Shown: positions 9,849-17,983 of the stretch, in pieces
Position numbering within the stretch: the first letter of the stretch is position 1
How the letters are laid out: every line of letters begins with the position of its first letter
Source of the DNA: Chloroflexi bacterium TSY
GTDB taxonomy: Bacteria; Chloroflexota; Anaerolineae; Caldilineales; Caldilineaceae
Direction of reading: 5' to 3'
Assembly: GCA_019217005.1 (NCBI GenBank)
Contig: JAHBNG010000028.1
Span: 79,368 to 143,367, forward strand
DNA: 64,000 bases
Made by a program: the position numbers and the translations under genes
The notes under the pieces: generated by a model
What the model saw: the letters and a program-made list of their open reading frames with translations, nothing else
The model's database searches: none
Told to the model about the DNA's origin: nothing

Positions 9849-10436
9849 TTATATAGATTCTTTTGCTATTTGAGGCCACTCCTCTGGCATAAATTCCCAG
9901 TCGAGTTGCCGACAAACATCACGCCACCGCTCTTCCATATCTGGTTCATAAAGAAACGGCACCCAGCCCAGCTTGAGATAGGTTTTGATGGCAGGTAGGC
10001 GCCAATCGTCAGTATTGAGATAGAAGTGTCGATAGCCACCCTTTAGGAGGCGTCGTACGACTGACGCGCAGACAGCCATGCCCAATCCTTTCCCGCCATG
10101 ATCGGGGTTCGCCGCCACCCAGCCCAATTCGCCAGCAAAGGGGTGCAGATCCTTGGGGTTATGATTTGCCATGGCGGTTGCCACAATTTCCTCACTCTTC
10201 TGATGGATGATCAAAAACCAACCATCAGGCAGGATTTTTGACAACCAGGGACGCAAGACACCATCATCCCAATCCTTGAAACCAGCCAGATCCATTACCT
10301 TGTAAAACCCTGGTTCATCTCCAGGTTGATGGGTGCGCAGCGTGTACCCTGCCGGAACATGCACCTCCGGTGGAGAGTTCAGTAAATGCTCCGGCCAAAG
10401 CATTTTTAGCTGCTGTTTTGGTACTGTGCTACTCAT
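9849..10436 (-). CDS. GNAT family N-acetyltransferase
   Basis: 195 residues. The acetyl-CoA binding motif A is seen as NPDHGGKGLGMAVCASVV (about 112-129), followed by the YLNTDDWRLPAIKTYLKLGW segment, which is the usual final helix-strand of GNATs. GGACAGGA lies upstream of the ATG. It lies 115 bp upstream of the isomerase gene on the same strand. The acceptor substrate is unknown. Confidence 0.85.
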   Translation of the reverse strand: MSSTVPKQQLKMLWPEHLLNSPPEVHVPAGYTLRTHQPGDEPGFYKVMDLAGFKDWDDGVLRPWLSKILPDGWFLIIHQKSEEIVATAMANHNPKDLHPFAGELGWVAANPDHGGKGLGMAVCASVVRRLLKGGYRHFYLNTDDWRLPAIKTYLKLGWVPFLYEPDMEERWRDVCRQLDWEFMPEEWPQIAKESI

Positions 10437-10575
10437 AGTTCCTGTCCTTCGTTTGTGATGTGGAATAAACCAGCTGGGCTCAACAGGATCTCAAGGGTTG
10501 ACAGAAAAGAGCCCGCTCGTAGGTTGTCATCCCCCTGTGATCCGAAAGAACCACAAGTTATTTGTTCTAGGAATC

Positions 10576-10654
10576 GTTGACATTTGACAGCCCTCTCGAG
10601 AGAAAGTATCGCTCAACGCGACCAACTCTCTGAGGGCGCACTCTAAATGTCAAC
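10576..10654. repeat. Inverted repeat in a 336-bp gene-free stretch
   Basis: GTTGACATTT at 10576-10585 pairs with AAATGTCAAC at 10645-10654, with weaker internal pairing (GCCCTC with GAGGGC). It lies between the TPP-dependent enzyme and the GNAT gene on the minus strand. It could be a large hairpin or a small mobile-element remnant. Nothing else is apparent in 10437-10772. Confidence 0.45.
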
Positions 10655-10772
10655 AGAACCTAGTATAGGAAAGTATAAAAATCAGCCACGAAACATGGCC
10701 AGATTCTGGCTGTGGATGCTACGCATCTGTAACCAAACACGAAGTGGTCGCTTCGACCTAGCTGACGGCTGA

Positions 10773-12524
10773 TTAGCTGATAGCTTTTTTATACGACTCG
10801 TCGAAACGATATTCCTTTGCAGAGCGTCCTCCATCGGGCAAACCGAGTGGCAATTGCACATTGAGCAAGAATGGACGCCCCTCATTTTCGACGACGTTCA
10901 AGCCGAGAACGAACGCTTCTTCTAGTTTGGATTCATCCTGAACATGCATTGCTTCGAGGCCAAAGCCTTCTGCGATCTTGACCGGATTGATATTGCTCAG
11001 CGTCACACCTGCATAGTCACCTGTGCGCGCCATATTGCCCTCGGCGCGGTGGAAAGAGTTGGCGACAATACCGTAAGCACCATTGTTGGGAATGACATAA
11101 AGAACGGGGATGTTGTGATGCGTCGCCGTCCATACACCAGAGTCAGCGTAACAAAATGAACCATCTCCCACCAAGCCAACAACCGGTCGATCTGGTGCGG
11201 CCAATTTGGCACCAACAGTGGCACCAACGGCATACCCCTCTGACGCTCCTGCAGCTTGCACGTAGAGATTGCGACTATTGCTGCCGACTGTTCCGACACT
11301 ATCCAAGGACAGCGCAAATTGCTCAACTGTGATAACCCCACCGCCGCGACTCTCTAATGTGCGATCCAGATGGTCTGCCAGCACCCACGGACGAACAGTG
11401 TCGGATTGTGCTGCAACAGACTGGGCTGCAGCGACGCGTCGTGCACGGAAGGTGGCGGCCTGTTCCTGGGCCCAAGTTCGACGTTCAACATAGCGTCTTT
11501 CTCGGTCCGGTTCAGCACCGATCCAAGCATTCAGTCGTTCCACAGTGCGCTTTTCATCGGCCAGGATGGCATGATCCAGGCCCACCATATTTTTCAGATG
11601 TTCAACATCTGTCCCAATCGCCAGCGTGCGCTGTGCAGATGAGAAGACACTAAAATCACTCGCTTGACCACGGCCACCATGTCGCACACCAATGCAAAGA
11701 ACAAGATCCGGATTCAACACCGCCGCGGCCTGATCGATCCGACCACAATGGAGAGGATGTTTCTCGGACAGACTGCGGCGCTCGCCAAATGCCGCAACAA
11801 CGGGCAAGCCAAAGCGCTCGGCCAGGGTTGCAACTTGAGCTTGGGCACCGCTTTTCCAGACTCCATCACCTACATACAACAATGGACGTTTTGCATTTTG
11901 AAGTGCCTGAGCGAACTCTTCCACATCACTATCGGCGGGATATCCGACACGCAGGTCGGGAACGTCATCTGTAATGATGTTGCTCGTCATTTGCTGGGTG
12001 CCGAGGAGTCGGTCATAGACTGCTAGATGTACTGGTCCAACTGGCGGCGTCTTGGCGACCTGAATGGCGCGGTGGATGGCTTGGGGCAATCCTTCAGGTT
12101 CGATGATCGTCCAGTTGGCTTTGGTAAAGGGGGCGGCAATCGATGTCGGGCCAAAGCTGTGGCTGAGATCGAGATTGATCCGATCCCCAAAGCTACCTGT
12201 ATCGCCAGCAAATGTAATGACAACGACGGGCAGACTGCCCCACCAGACATTGATGAATTGCCCCAGACATTGAGCCAACCCTGCGCCGAGATGGACAACC
12301 ATCACTGCTGGGTCGAGATTGATCTGTGAATAACCACCCGCCATCGAAGCCACGCTCCCTTCATGCAGCGCTAAGATGCCGTGGATATCTGAATGCATTT
12401 GCAACGCGTCGAAAAAATGAGCCTCGCGTGAGCCAGAGTTGTAGAAGAGATACTTGATCCCAGATGCAGCAAGCTGCTCGACCATGATGTGCGAAGGTGT
12501 TCCGGTGATTGGGTTCGTCTGCAT
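10773..12524 (-). CDS. Thiamine-pyrophosphate-dependent enzyme (acetolactate synthase/decarboxylase superfamily)
   Basis: 583 residues in the three-domain arrangement of this superfamily. The N-terminal PYR domain has the catalytic Glu in ALHEGSVASMAGGYSQ. A central domain contains ADSDVEEFAQALQNAKRPLL and GLPVVAAFGERRS. The C-terminal PP domain has the TPP/Mg motif GDGSFCYADSG ending in PNNGAYG. It is closer in style to benzoylformate decarboxylase or IlvG-like paralogues than to biosynthetic IlvB, and no small subunit is nearby. It starts 9 bp after the acetoacetyl-CoA synthetase gene, so both are probably in one transcript handling 2-oxo acids and CoA thioesters. Exact reaction unknown. 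Confidence 0.85.
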   Translation of the reverse strand: MQTNPITGTPSHIMVEQLAASGIKYLFYNSGSREAHFFDALQMHSDIHGILALHEGSVASMAGGYSQINLDPAVMVVHLGAGLAQCLGQFINVWWGSLPVVVITFAGDTGSFGDRINLDLSHSFGPTSIAAPFTKANWTIIEPEGLPQAIHRAIQVAKTPPVGPVHLAVYDRLLGTQQMTSNIITDDVPDLRVGYPADSDVEEFAQALQNAKRPLLYVGDGVWKSGAQAQVATLAERFGLPVVAAFGERRSLSEKHPLHCGRIDQAAAVLNPDLVLCIGVRHGGRGQASDFSVFSSAQRTLAIGTDVEHLKNMVGLDHAILADEKRTVERLNAWIGAEPDRERRYVERRTWAQEQAATFRARRVAAAQSVAAQSDTVRPWVLADHLDRTLESRGGGVITVEQFALSLDSVGTVGSNSRNLYVQAAGASEGYAVGATVGAKLAAPDRPVVGLVGDGSFCYADSGVWTATHHNIPVLYVIPNNGAYGIVANSFHRAEGNMARTGDYAGVTLSNINPVKIAEGFGLEAMHVQDESKLEEAFVLGLNVVENEGRPFLLNVQLPLGLPDGGRSAKEYRFDESYKKAIS

Positions 12525-12533
12525 AGCGATTGT

Positions 12534-14531
12534 CTATTCCTCAGTGTTATAGTTTTTAAGACCCCTGGCAAATTCGATAAAGTAGTCAATCGACTCAGGA
12601 TTGCGCATGGCGCCGGGGTTTACGGCTTTGTTCACATCTTGGCCAAGCAAAATCTTGCGGATTGGCACCTCCATCTTCTTGCCGCTCAGGGTGTAAGGAA
12701 CCTTATCGATGACAAAAACTTCGTCTGGCACATGACGGGGTGAGACGTCTTGGCGCAACTTCGTTTTCAATCGTTCGAGGAGGCCCTCATTCAAGTCTGC
12801 CCCGTGGCGCAGAACCACAAAGAGAGGCATATACGACTCGCGTCCAAGAGCCTCAAGGTCAATAATCAAGCTGTCCAAGATCTCTGGGAGAGATTCGACC
12901 GCTTGGTAGATCTCGCTGGTGCCCATTCGTACGCCCTGCCGGTTGATGGTCGAATCGGATCGTCCATAGATGACGCAACCACCTCGTTCGTTAAACTTAA
13001 TCCAGTCCCCATGTCGCCAGACGCCGGGGTACATTTCAAAGTAGCTTTCGAGATAGCGCCGGTTGTCGGGATCGTTCCAGAAAAAAAGAGGCATCGAGGG
13101 CATGGGTTCTGTAATCACCAATTCACCAACTTCGTCAAGAATCGCCTCGCCCGCTTCATTAAATGACTGGACGTTGGCGCCCAACGAAGCTCCTTGAATC
13201 TCCCCTGCATAGATGGGCATGATGCGCGAGCCACCCACAAAAGCTGTACAGAGATCGGTGCCGCCACTCAACGACTCAAGCGCCAATGTTTCATTGATGT
13301 TCTCATAGATCCACTGAAAACCAGAGACCGTCAACGGCGAACCAGTCGAACCAACTGCCCGCATTTTGCTCAAGTCGAATTCTTGGTTGGGCGTGATTTC
13401 CGCATTGATGCACGCGCTGATAAATGCGGCAGAAGTACCAAAATAGGTGATACCGGCTTCATGGGCCAATTGAAAAAGCGCATTCATATCGGGATAGCCA
13501 GGACTGCCGTTGTAGATAACCGCAGTACAGCCGCTGAGCAGACTTCCCAAGATGTAGTTCCACATCATCCAACCTGTACTCGAATACCAAAAAAAGTGGT
13601 CGCTCGGTTTGAGGTCGTTGTGAAGAATCAGCGATTTGGAATGTTCGAGGAGAATCCCTCCATGACCATGCACTATCGGTTTCGGAAGTCCGGTGGTGCC
13701 AGAAGAGTAGAGCACCCAAAGCGGATGGCTAAAAGAAACTTGTTCAAAAATCATGTGAGACGGTGGCGTAACACCATTCAGCGCATCGTCCCAAAGAACA
13801 GTGTTCACCAACCCATTCGTGGCACAATCAGCGTGGGGAACGAGGATTGTTTGCTCCAATGTGGGGAGCGCCGATTGAAGCTCAGCGACAACGTTGCACC
13901 GATCAAAGCATTTACCGCCATAGTTGTAGCCATTCACGGCAATGAGTACGCGTGGCTCGATTTGTGTGAAGCGATCTAAGACGCTGCGTGTACCAAAGTC
14001 GGGCGAACAGCTAGACCAAATTGCACCCAGGCTGGTCGTGGCAAGAACAGCCACGATTGTTTCGGGAATGTTGGGCATATAGGCCACAACTCGATCCCCT
14101 GGCTTTATTCCTGCTTCGCGCAATACTTGAGCCATGCGGTTCGCTCGTTGGTAGACTTCCTGCCAACTAATCTCAACCAAGGGTTGGTCTTCGGCTTTGT
14201 AGAGCAACATTGGACGCTCATCACTCATCCTCGCAAAGATATTCTCGGCCCAGTTTAGCTCCATGCCGACAAACCATTCAGCTCCGGGCATGGCTCGATT
14301 GCCTAGAATTTGTGTTGCTGGTTTGGATGCCTTTAATGCAAAATAATCCCACAGGCTGGCCCAAAAATCCTCAATCTGGTCGACAGACCAACGCCAGAGT
14401 TCCGGATAGCTTTGAAATGAGAGGTTGCGGTTGTCAGCTAACCAATTCATATAGTGCGTGAGTTGCGCTTGTTCGACGGTCGTTGTGGATGGCTCCCACA
14501 GCAAACTGCCTTCGGTGACTGGTTCCATCAT
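12534..14531 (-). CDS. aacS: Acetoacetyl-CoA synthetase
   Basis: 665 residues, the usual size for acetoacetate-CoA ligase, which makes acetoacetyl-CoA from acetoacetate, ATP and CoA. Evidence includes the ANL-superfamily P-loop LYSSGTTGLPKPIVHGHGG, the WYSSTGWMMWN and SLSGGTDLCTAFVGG segments typical of AacS/AcsA-type enzymes, the adenylation motif WRHGDWIKF, and the catalytic lysine region YTLSGKKMEVPIRK. The N-terminal ACAS domain is present. A second ATG at 14528 is an equally good start. It lies at the head of the minus-strand cluster running to 4.7 kb. Confidence 0.9.
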   Translation of the reverse strand: MMEPVTEGSLLWEPSTTTVEQAQLTHYMNWLADNRNLSFQSYPELWRWSVDQIEDFWASLWDYFALKASKPATQILGNRAMPGAEWFVGMELNWAENIFARMSDERPMLLYKAEDQPLVEISWQEVYQRANRMAQVLREAGIKPGDRVVAYMPNIPETIVAVLATTSLGAIWSSCSPDFGTRSVLDRFTQIEPRVLIAVNGYNYGGKCFDRCNVVAELQSALPTLEQTILVPHADCATNGLVNTVLWDDALNGVTPPSHMIFEQVSFSHPLWVLYSSGTTGLPKPIVHGHGGILLEHSKSLILHNDLKPSDHFFWYSSTGWMMWNYILGSLLSGCTAVIYNGSPGYPDMNALFQLAHEAGITYFGTSAAFISACINAEITPNQEFDLSKMRAVGSTGSPLTVSGFQWIYENINETLALESLSGGTDLCTAFVGGSRIMPIYAGEIQGASLGANVQSFNEAGEAILDEVGELVITEPMPSMPLFFWNDPDNRRYLESYFEMYPGVWRHGDWIKFNERGGCVIYGRSDSTINRQGVRMGTSEIYQAVESLPEILDSLIIDLEALGRESYMPLFVVLRHGADLNEGLLERLKTKLRQDVSPRHVPDEVFVIDKVPYTLSGKKMEVPIRKILLGQDVNKAVNPGAMRNPESIDYFIEFARGLKNYNTEE

Positions 14532-14647
14532 CGGGTTTCCTAACAGATTTCAAATTTCTGGGTCAAGCGATTTGAAGGGCATTTGGCAAAGCGAGCGTCG
14601 CACTGTGTTCCTTTATCTCCCACAAACGAAAATCCCGCCAAGACAGA

Positions 14648-15021
14648 GCGGCTCGAACCCTCAACTCGGCCAGGATAAATGGAGCTGGTTTCGACAACCC
14701 GCGTGCGTCGCTCAGGGTTGTCGATTCAGGGATTCACAACCTCAAGGAGACCTGTGCGACGCTTGCTCTACCCGACTTCCGGGCATCTCTTTGTCACAGA
14801 GATAACGGAACGATGGGATCAAGTCGACGATCGCCAAGAAAGGTTTTAGCATCCCGATTCACGGATACATGATCGTCGCACGCGGCTCGAACCCTCAACT
14901 TGATCAGGACGGATGGAGCTGGTTTCGACAACCCGCGTGCGTCGCACAGGATTGTCGATTCGGGGATTCACAACCTCAGGGAGACCTGTGCGACGCACGC
15001 TCTACCCGACTTGCGGGCATC
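14648..15021. repeat. Two direct repeats of about 140 bp, each with long internal palindromic arms
   Basis: Unit 1 is 14648-14787 and unit 2 is 14882-15021, about 234 bp apart, both opening GCGGCTCGAACCCTCAACT. In unit 2, GCGTGCGTCGCACAGG and CCTGTGCGACGCACGC are perfect 16-bp inverted arms around a 34-bp loop that itself contains ATTGTCGATTC and GATTCACAACC. In unit 1 the same arms carry mismatches. Unit 1 ends in GGGCATCTCTTTGTCAC, resembling the end of the nearby CRISPR repeat. No coding potential is evident. It may be a structured RNA, a mobile palindrome, or degenerated array material. Confidence 0.65.
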
Positions 15022-15052
15022 GCCACATTCTATTCCTCAAACCTACCCTACA

Positions 15053-15260
15053 CCCCAAGCACCCCGAAGGGCATTCCTCTCCTTGTCACAATGAAGGATT
15101 CTTTACCTTCTTCGCCGACGCGCCACTAGTTGCGGGTGGGTTTCAGCACCTCGAAGGGCATTCCTCTCTTTGTCACGGAGAAGTTGAGATCCGTGATACA
15201 GACGGGCCTGGAGAAATAAAAATGTTTCAGCACTCCGAAGAGCATTCCTCTCTTTGTCAC
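15053..15260 (-). CRISPR. CRISPR array 1, three repeats, short remnant
   Basis: Repeats at 15053-15089 (degenerate first 5 bases), 15140-15176 and 15224-15260, with spacers of 50 and 47 bp. Read on the minus strand, the 37-nt repeat starts GTGACAAAGAGAGGAATG, contains the hairpin CCC-TTCG-GGG and ends GGGGTGCTGAAAC, the usual 3' end of type III/I repeats. A leader-like sequence shared with array 3 follows on the right, and the most decayed repeat is on the left. Both fit transcription from right to left. Confidence 0.85.
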
Positions 15261-15720
15261 AGCACAAAATCCGGTCCAATCCGACAAAACTGTCGTGAAG
15301 CTGACCAAATTGGGCTTTTATTGCGCAATAACGGGTGTCAAGCATACCATTTTCCACAATTTCTGAAAAATCGAGCGAGGACAAGTAGACTCAGTAGATC
15401 CAAATTTGGCGTTTTTGACTATTTTCAGTCGGGAGAGAAGGGATTTTGGGGCCATTTTTTCAGATCTCAGTTGCCAAAAACAGCCAATTTCATATCTAGA
15501 AATCGCTTAAATTTTACGTAAATGCTAGGTATTGACTGGCAAATACGTATTTATGTCAACTAATTAGCCCAAATTCTCTCTCTAAACCTGAAATTTGGAT
15601 CTACTGAGACTAAAGCTTCCATCGTCGCTCGATTTTCGACTCAAACGGCAACAGATGCTGACAGATGGTTCCCCAGATGCTCTGACGAGGCTGATAAAAC
15701 CGGCGTGCCACAATCCTTCA
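15261..15720 (-). promoter_or_regulatory. Leader-like region of CRISPR array 1, interrupted by a short element
   Basis: From the last repeat outward, 15261-15387 is closely similar to 31368-31490 next to array 3 (shared runs include AAAATCCGGTCCAATC, ACAAAACTGTCGTGAAGCTG and GAAAAATCGAGCGAGG). After element C (15388-15610), the similarity resumes at GCTTCC.ATCGTCGCTCG (15615 onward) and continues through ATGCTGACAG. The pattern of a shared sequence directly flanking two arrays at the same side is that of a CRISPR leader. No specific promoter boxes are claimed. Confidence 0.7.
15388..15610 (+). repeat. Non-autonomous element C, copy 1 (223 bp, TA duplication)
   Basis: It begins GACTCAGTAGATCCAAATTT and ends AAATTTGGATCTACTGAGAC, flanked by TA on both sides, as in IS630/Tc1-mariner elements. 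An inverted copy of identical length lies at 56339-56561. Here it has entered the CRISPR leader region; comparison with the uninterrupted relative near array 3 shows the insertion point. Confidence 0.88.
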
Positions 15721-15837
15721 ACAACGAGTGTAGCTTGGTGTGCCGCTTGTCGTTTGAACTATCGTATGCCACAACAACAAAATAGGGTTTAGTCATTAAT
15801 TTTGTCCAAATAGCATCGTCTACCCGTTTGTGTCATG

Positions 15838-15887
15838 GAACAAACAGGCTGTAAATGGTCGTAGGACTTTCTACAGCCTGTTTGTTC
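15838..15887. repeat. Short palindrome, family D, copy 1
   Basis: GAACAAACAGGCTGTA (15838-15853) and TACAGCCTGTTTGTTC (15872-15887) are perfect 16-bp inverted arms around an 18-base loop. The left arm plus loop (GCTGTAAATGGTCGTAGGAC) recurs at 41485, and sequence outside the right arm (TACAAT..GTCGAC.CG) also matches there. It lies in the gap between the leader region and the cas6 stop. As a stem-loop after cas6 on the minus strand it might also end transcription. Confidence 0.7.
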
Positions 15888-15946
15888 TACAATTTGTCGA
15901 CGCGATGACTGATTATCATCTTGTCATCTTATCATCCCGTCACTCC

Positions 15947-16759
15947 CTACCCACGCCGCATCTGTCCCATCCCCGCTGTCGTCAAAATCCCCACGCCACC
16001 AAACTTGGCAAACTCGGCCAGCATCTGCATCACGCGCAGCCAATACCAATCGCTCCCCATAGCCCGATAGGTCACCTTGCCCATGCCCCCTATGCGCAAA
16101 GAGCCATTCTTCTGCACTACAGGTCGACTGCTCAACGAATAGCTGCTCATGGCGATCATCTCCTCACCAAAGCGCCGCATCTCCGGGCTCACTGTCACCT
16201 GGCTAAATGCATTCCAACGCTCCACCAGACTACCGAAGACCAACCCTGGCAGCGGCACCGGCAGATGCATCCCCTGCGTCAACTTGAATGCAGTTGGACT
16301 ACCAAAGCGTAGCGTCACCATCCGAGCGACCCGCCCAGCATCGAGCAGCATCTGTGCCGCCAATCCTTCATAGATTGCGCGTCCGCTCCATGGATTCTTC
16401 TCCCCATCGCAGACCACGTCCACAACTGCAAAGGGATGACCATCCAACGGCCACTGCTCTGGCGTCTGCTCCAACAGCACCCCCGCTAACACCTCGCTCA
16501 CCGGCTGCGTCAACCCCGTGACCCGCACAAAATAAGGCTCCCCTGCTTTAATCGCCGTCCCGTCCCGATTCGACACCCCGTTCAGCAACCCCGAGCAAGT
16601 CAACGGCTTCGGTCCAGACCCAGCATGAATCTCATCCGCCAACGTCCGATCCGCTTGCCCCAGCCTGGCTAGCACTTCAGCGTAATTGGCCCTGCCCAGA
16701 TGCCGTGGGAGCAAAGCGTCCTCTTCCGATACTAATGTTAGGGTCATCGCAATCAACAT
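15947..16759 (-). CDS. cas6: CRISPR-associated endoribonuclease Cas6
   Basis: 270 residues. The C-terminal glycine-rich signature GGVGILTTAGMGQMRRG (about 254-270) is the RAMP hallmark of Cas6. The N-terminal ferredoxin-like fold is represented by TLTLVSEEDALLPRHLGRAN (about 6-25), and GSPTAFKL is a typical central motif. Cas6 cuts pre-crRNA at the repeat hairpin. The ATG at 16759 follows GGAGG by 6 bases. It lies between arrays 1 and 2, apart from the csm operon, on the same strand. Its 5' leader contains a repeat-like hairpin (16766-16802). Confidence 0.9.
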   Translation of the reverse strand: MLIAMTLTLVSEEDALLPRHLGRANYAEVLARLGQADRTLADEIHAGSGPKPLTCSGLLNGVSNRDGTAIKAGEPYFVRVTGLTQPVSEVLAGVLLEQTPEQWPLDGHPFAVVDVVCDGEKNPWSGRAIYEGLAAQMLLDAGRVARMVTLRFGSPTAFKLTQGMHLPVPLPGLVFGSLVERWNAFSQVTVSPEMRRFGEEMIAMSSYSLSSRPVVQKNGSLRIGGMGKVTYRAMGSDWYWLRVMQMLAEFAKFGGVGILTTAGMGQMRRG

Positions 16760-16765
16760 CTATTA

Positions 16766-16802
16766 CCTCCAGTACCCCGCAGGGCATTTATTGTTTTGTC
16801 AT
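16766..16802 (-). promoter_or_regulatory. Degenerate CRISPR repeat directly upstream of cas6
   Basis: On the minus strand this 37-bp stretch aligns over its whole length with the CRISPR repeat, keeps the stem as CCC-TGCG-GGG, and ends in GGTACTGGAGG where the repeat would end GGTGCTGAAAC. The last five bases (GGAGG) serve as the cas6 Shine-Dalgarno sequence. It may be a leftover of an array, or a Cas6-binding site in its own mRNA. Confidence 0.65.
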
Positions 16803-16904
16803 TGCAGACCATTCTGAAAACAACCTCTGTGTATTGAGCGTGGTGCGTATTGCGTGGTACTAGTTGAGTGACCCAGGTGACATGCAGTCTGAATACGTTC
16901 GGAA

Positions 16905-17016
16905 CAAAGACTATCCCTAGGTCTGTGGACTGACGCAAGGTACCTTCATCTAACCTGCAACAAGAGCCGCACACGCCTGCTTGACAGGCATACGACAGGG
17001 TGACCGGCACGTCCAA
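16905..17016 (-). pseudogene. Fragment of a plant-type [2Fe-2S] ferredoxin domain
   Basis: The translated piece LSYACQAGVCGSCCRLDEGTL has the CxxxxCxxC cluster-binding loop of plant-type ferredoxins (as in ferredoxin reductase tails of oxygenases). The N-terminal strands and the last cysteine region are missing, and the frame runs on into unrelated sequence. It is a remnant between cas6 and array 2 with no link to CRISPR function that can be seen. Confidence 0.55.
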
Positions 17017-17150
17017 ACGAGATTTCCTTCAAGTGTCTCTCGATTTGCGTGCTGGTCACCTCATCCGACCTGTGCATCACTCATATGAACTCGACAAGCT
17101 ACTTCTATACGACTACTGACAGTTTCAACCTGGTGAAAACTGTTCCAACA

Positions 17151-17747
17151 GGCTTAGCACCCCGAAAGGCATTCCATACTTTGTCGCTTCATCTGGGGCG
17201 ACTACGACTATCGCCGTGAAAGTGGGTTTCAGCACCCCGAAGGGCATTCCATATTTTGTCACGAAGGTGCCTAGCGGTATTTTGAGAAGGGTGGCCTTGA
17301 AGCGTTTCAGCACCCCGAAGGGCATTCCATACTTTGTCACTAGCGACCAAATATCAGGAAGAAAGTTGGCCAATATTCATCACCGAGGTCAACACGTTTC
17401 AGCATCCCGAAGGGCATTCCATTCATTGTCACGGTTGGCACCCCTATAAACTGTGACGTCAGGCAAAGCAGTTCCGTGTTTCAGCACCCCGAAGGGCATT
17501 CCATAGGCCGCCAAGCTGGCAATCTACTTTGACGAAGGAGGGGCTCAACACCCCGGAGGGCATTCCTCTCTTTGTCACCAGAGTCAAATGATCCTCACAG
17601 CACCACAGTTACCGTAACGGGCCACGTGTCTCAGCTACCTGAGGGGCATTCCTCTCTTTGTCATGCACTGCTGATACCGCATAGGTATTGGCTATCGCAT
17701 TTGCCTGTTGAGTTTCAGCACCCCGAAGGCATTCTTCTCTTTGTCAC
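17151..17747 (-). CRISPR. CRISPR array 2, eight repeats, several degenerate
   Basis: Repeats start at 17151, 17226, 17304, 17396, 17478 (truncated), 17542, 17628 and 17712 (one base short). Spacers between full repeats run about 38-55 bp. The first five repeats carry a variant in the 3' half on the plus strand (CATTCCATACTTTGTCAC and similar), whereas the last three carry the form found in arrays 1 and 3 (CATTCCTCTCTTTGTCAC). Degeneracy is spread along the array. The right flank shares only a short run (AAAAATCGAGCGA) with the leaders of arrays 1 and 3, so leader function is doubtful here. Confidence 0.85.
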
Positions 17748-17983
17748 AATGCTTCTACTGCCAGAAATCTATCGGCAAACGTACTCCCAATGGTTGACTC
17801 TCATCGACGAATCAGGCACAATCCAGAAGCAAAAATTCACTCCATCGGCCTCAAATCACCTCGCAAAAATCGAGCGACTCCGCCACAATAGAGCTTTCCA
17901 GACTCGCTCGATTATATAGAATGCGGATGACGCAGATCAAACGGATTTGGACAGATTGAATCCGCGCAAAACCCGCGTTCCCT

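Noticed and set aside
14650..14672. tRNA T-arm-like string GGCTCGAACCCTC
   Set aside because: No acceptor, D or anticodon arms fit around it, and it occurs twice within a palindromic repeat unit.
16753..17016. A complete ferredoxin gene upstream of cas6
   Set aside because: Only the CxxxxCxxC loop region is present; the rest runs into a degenerate CRISPR repeat with no fourth cysteine in place.
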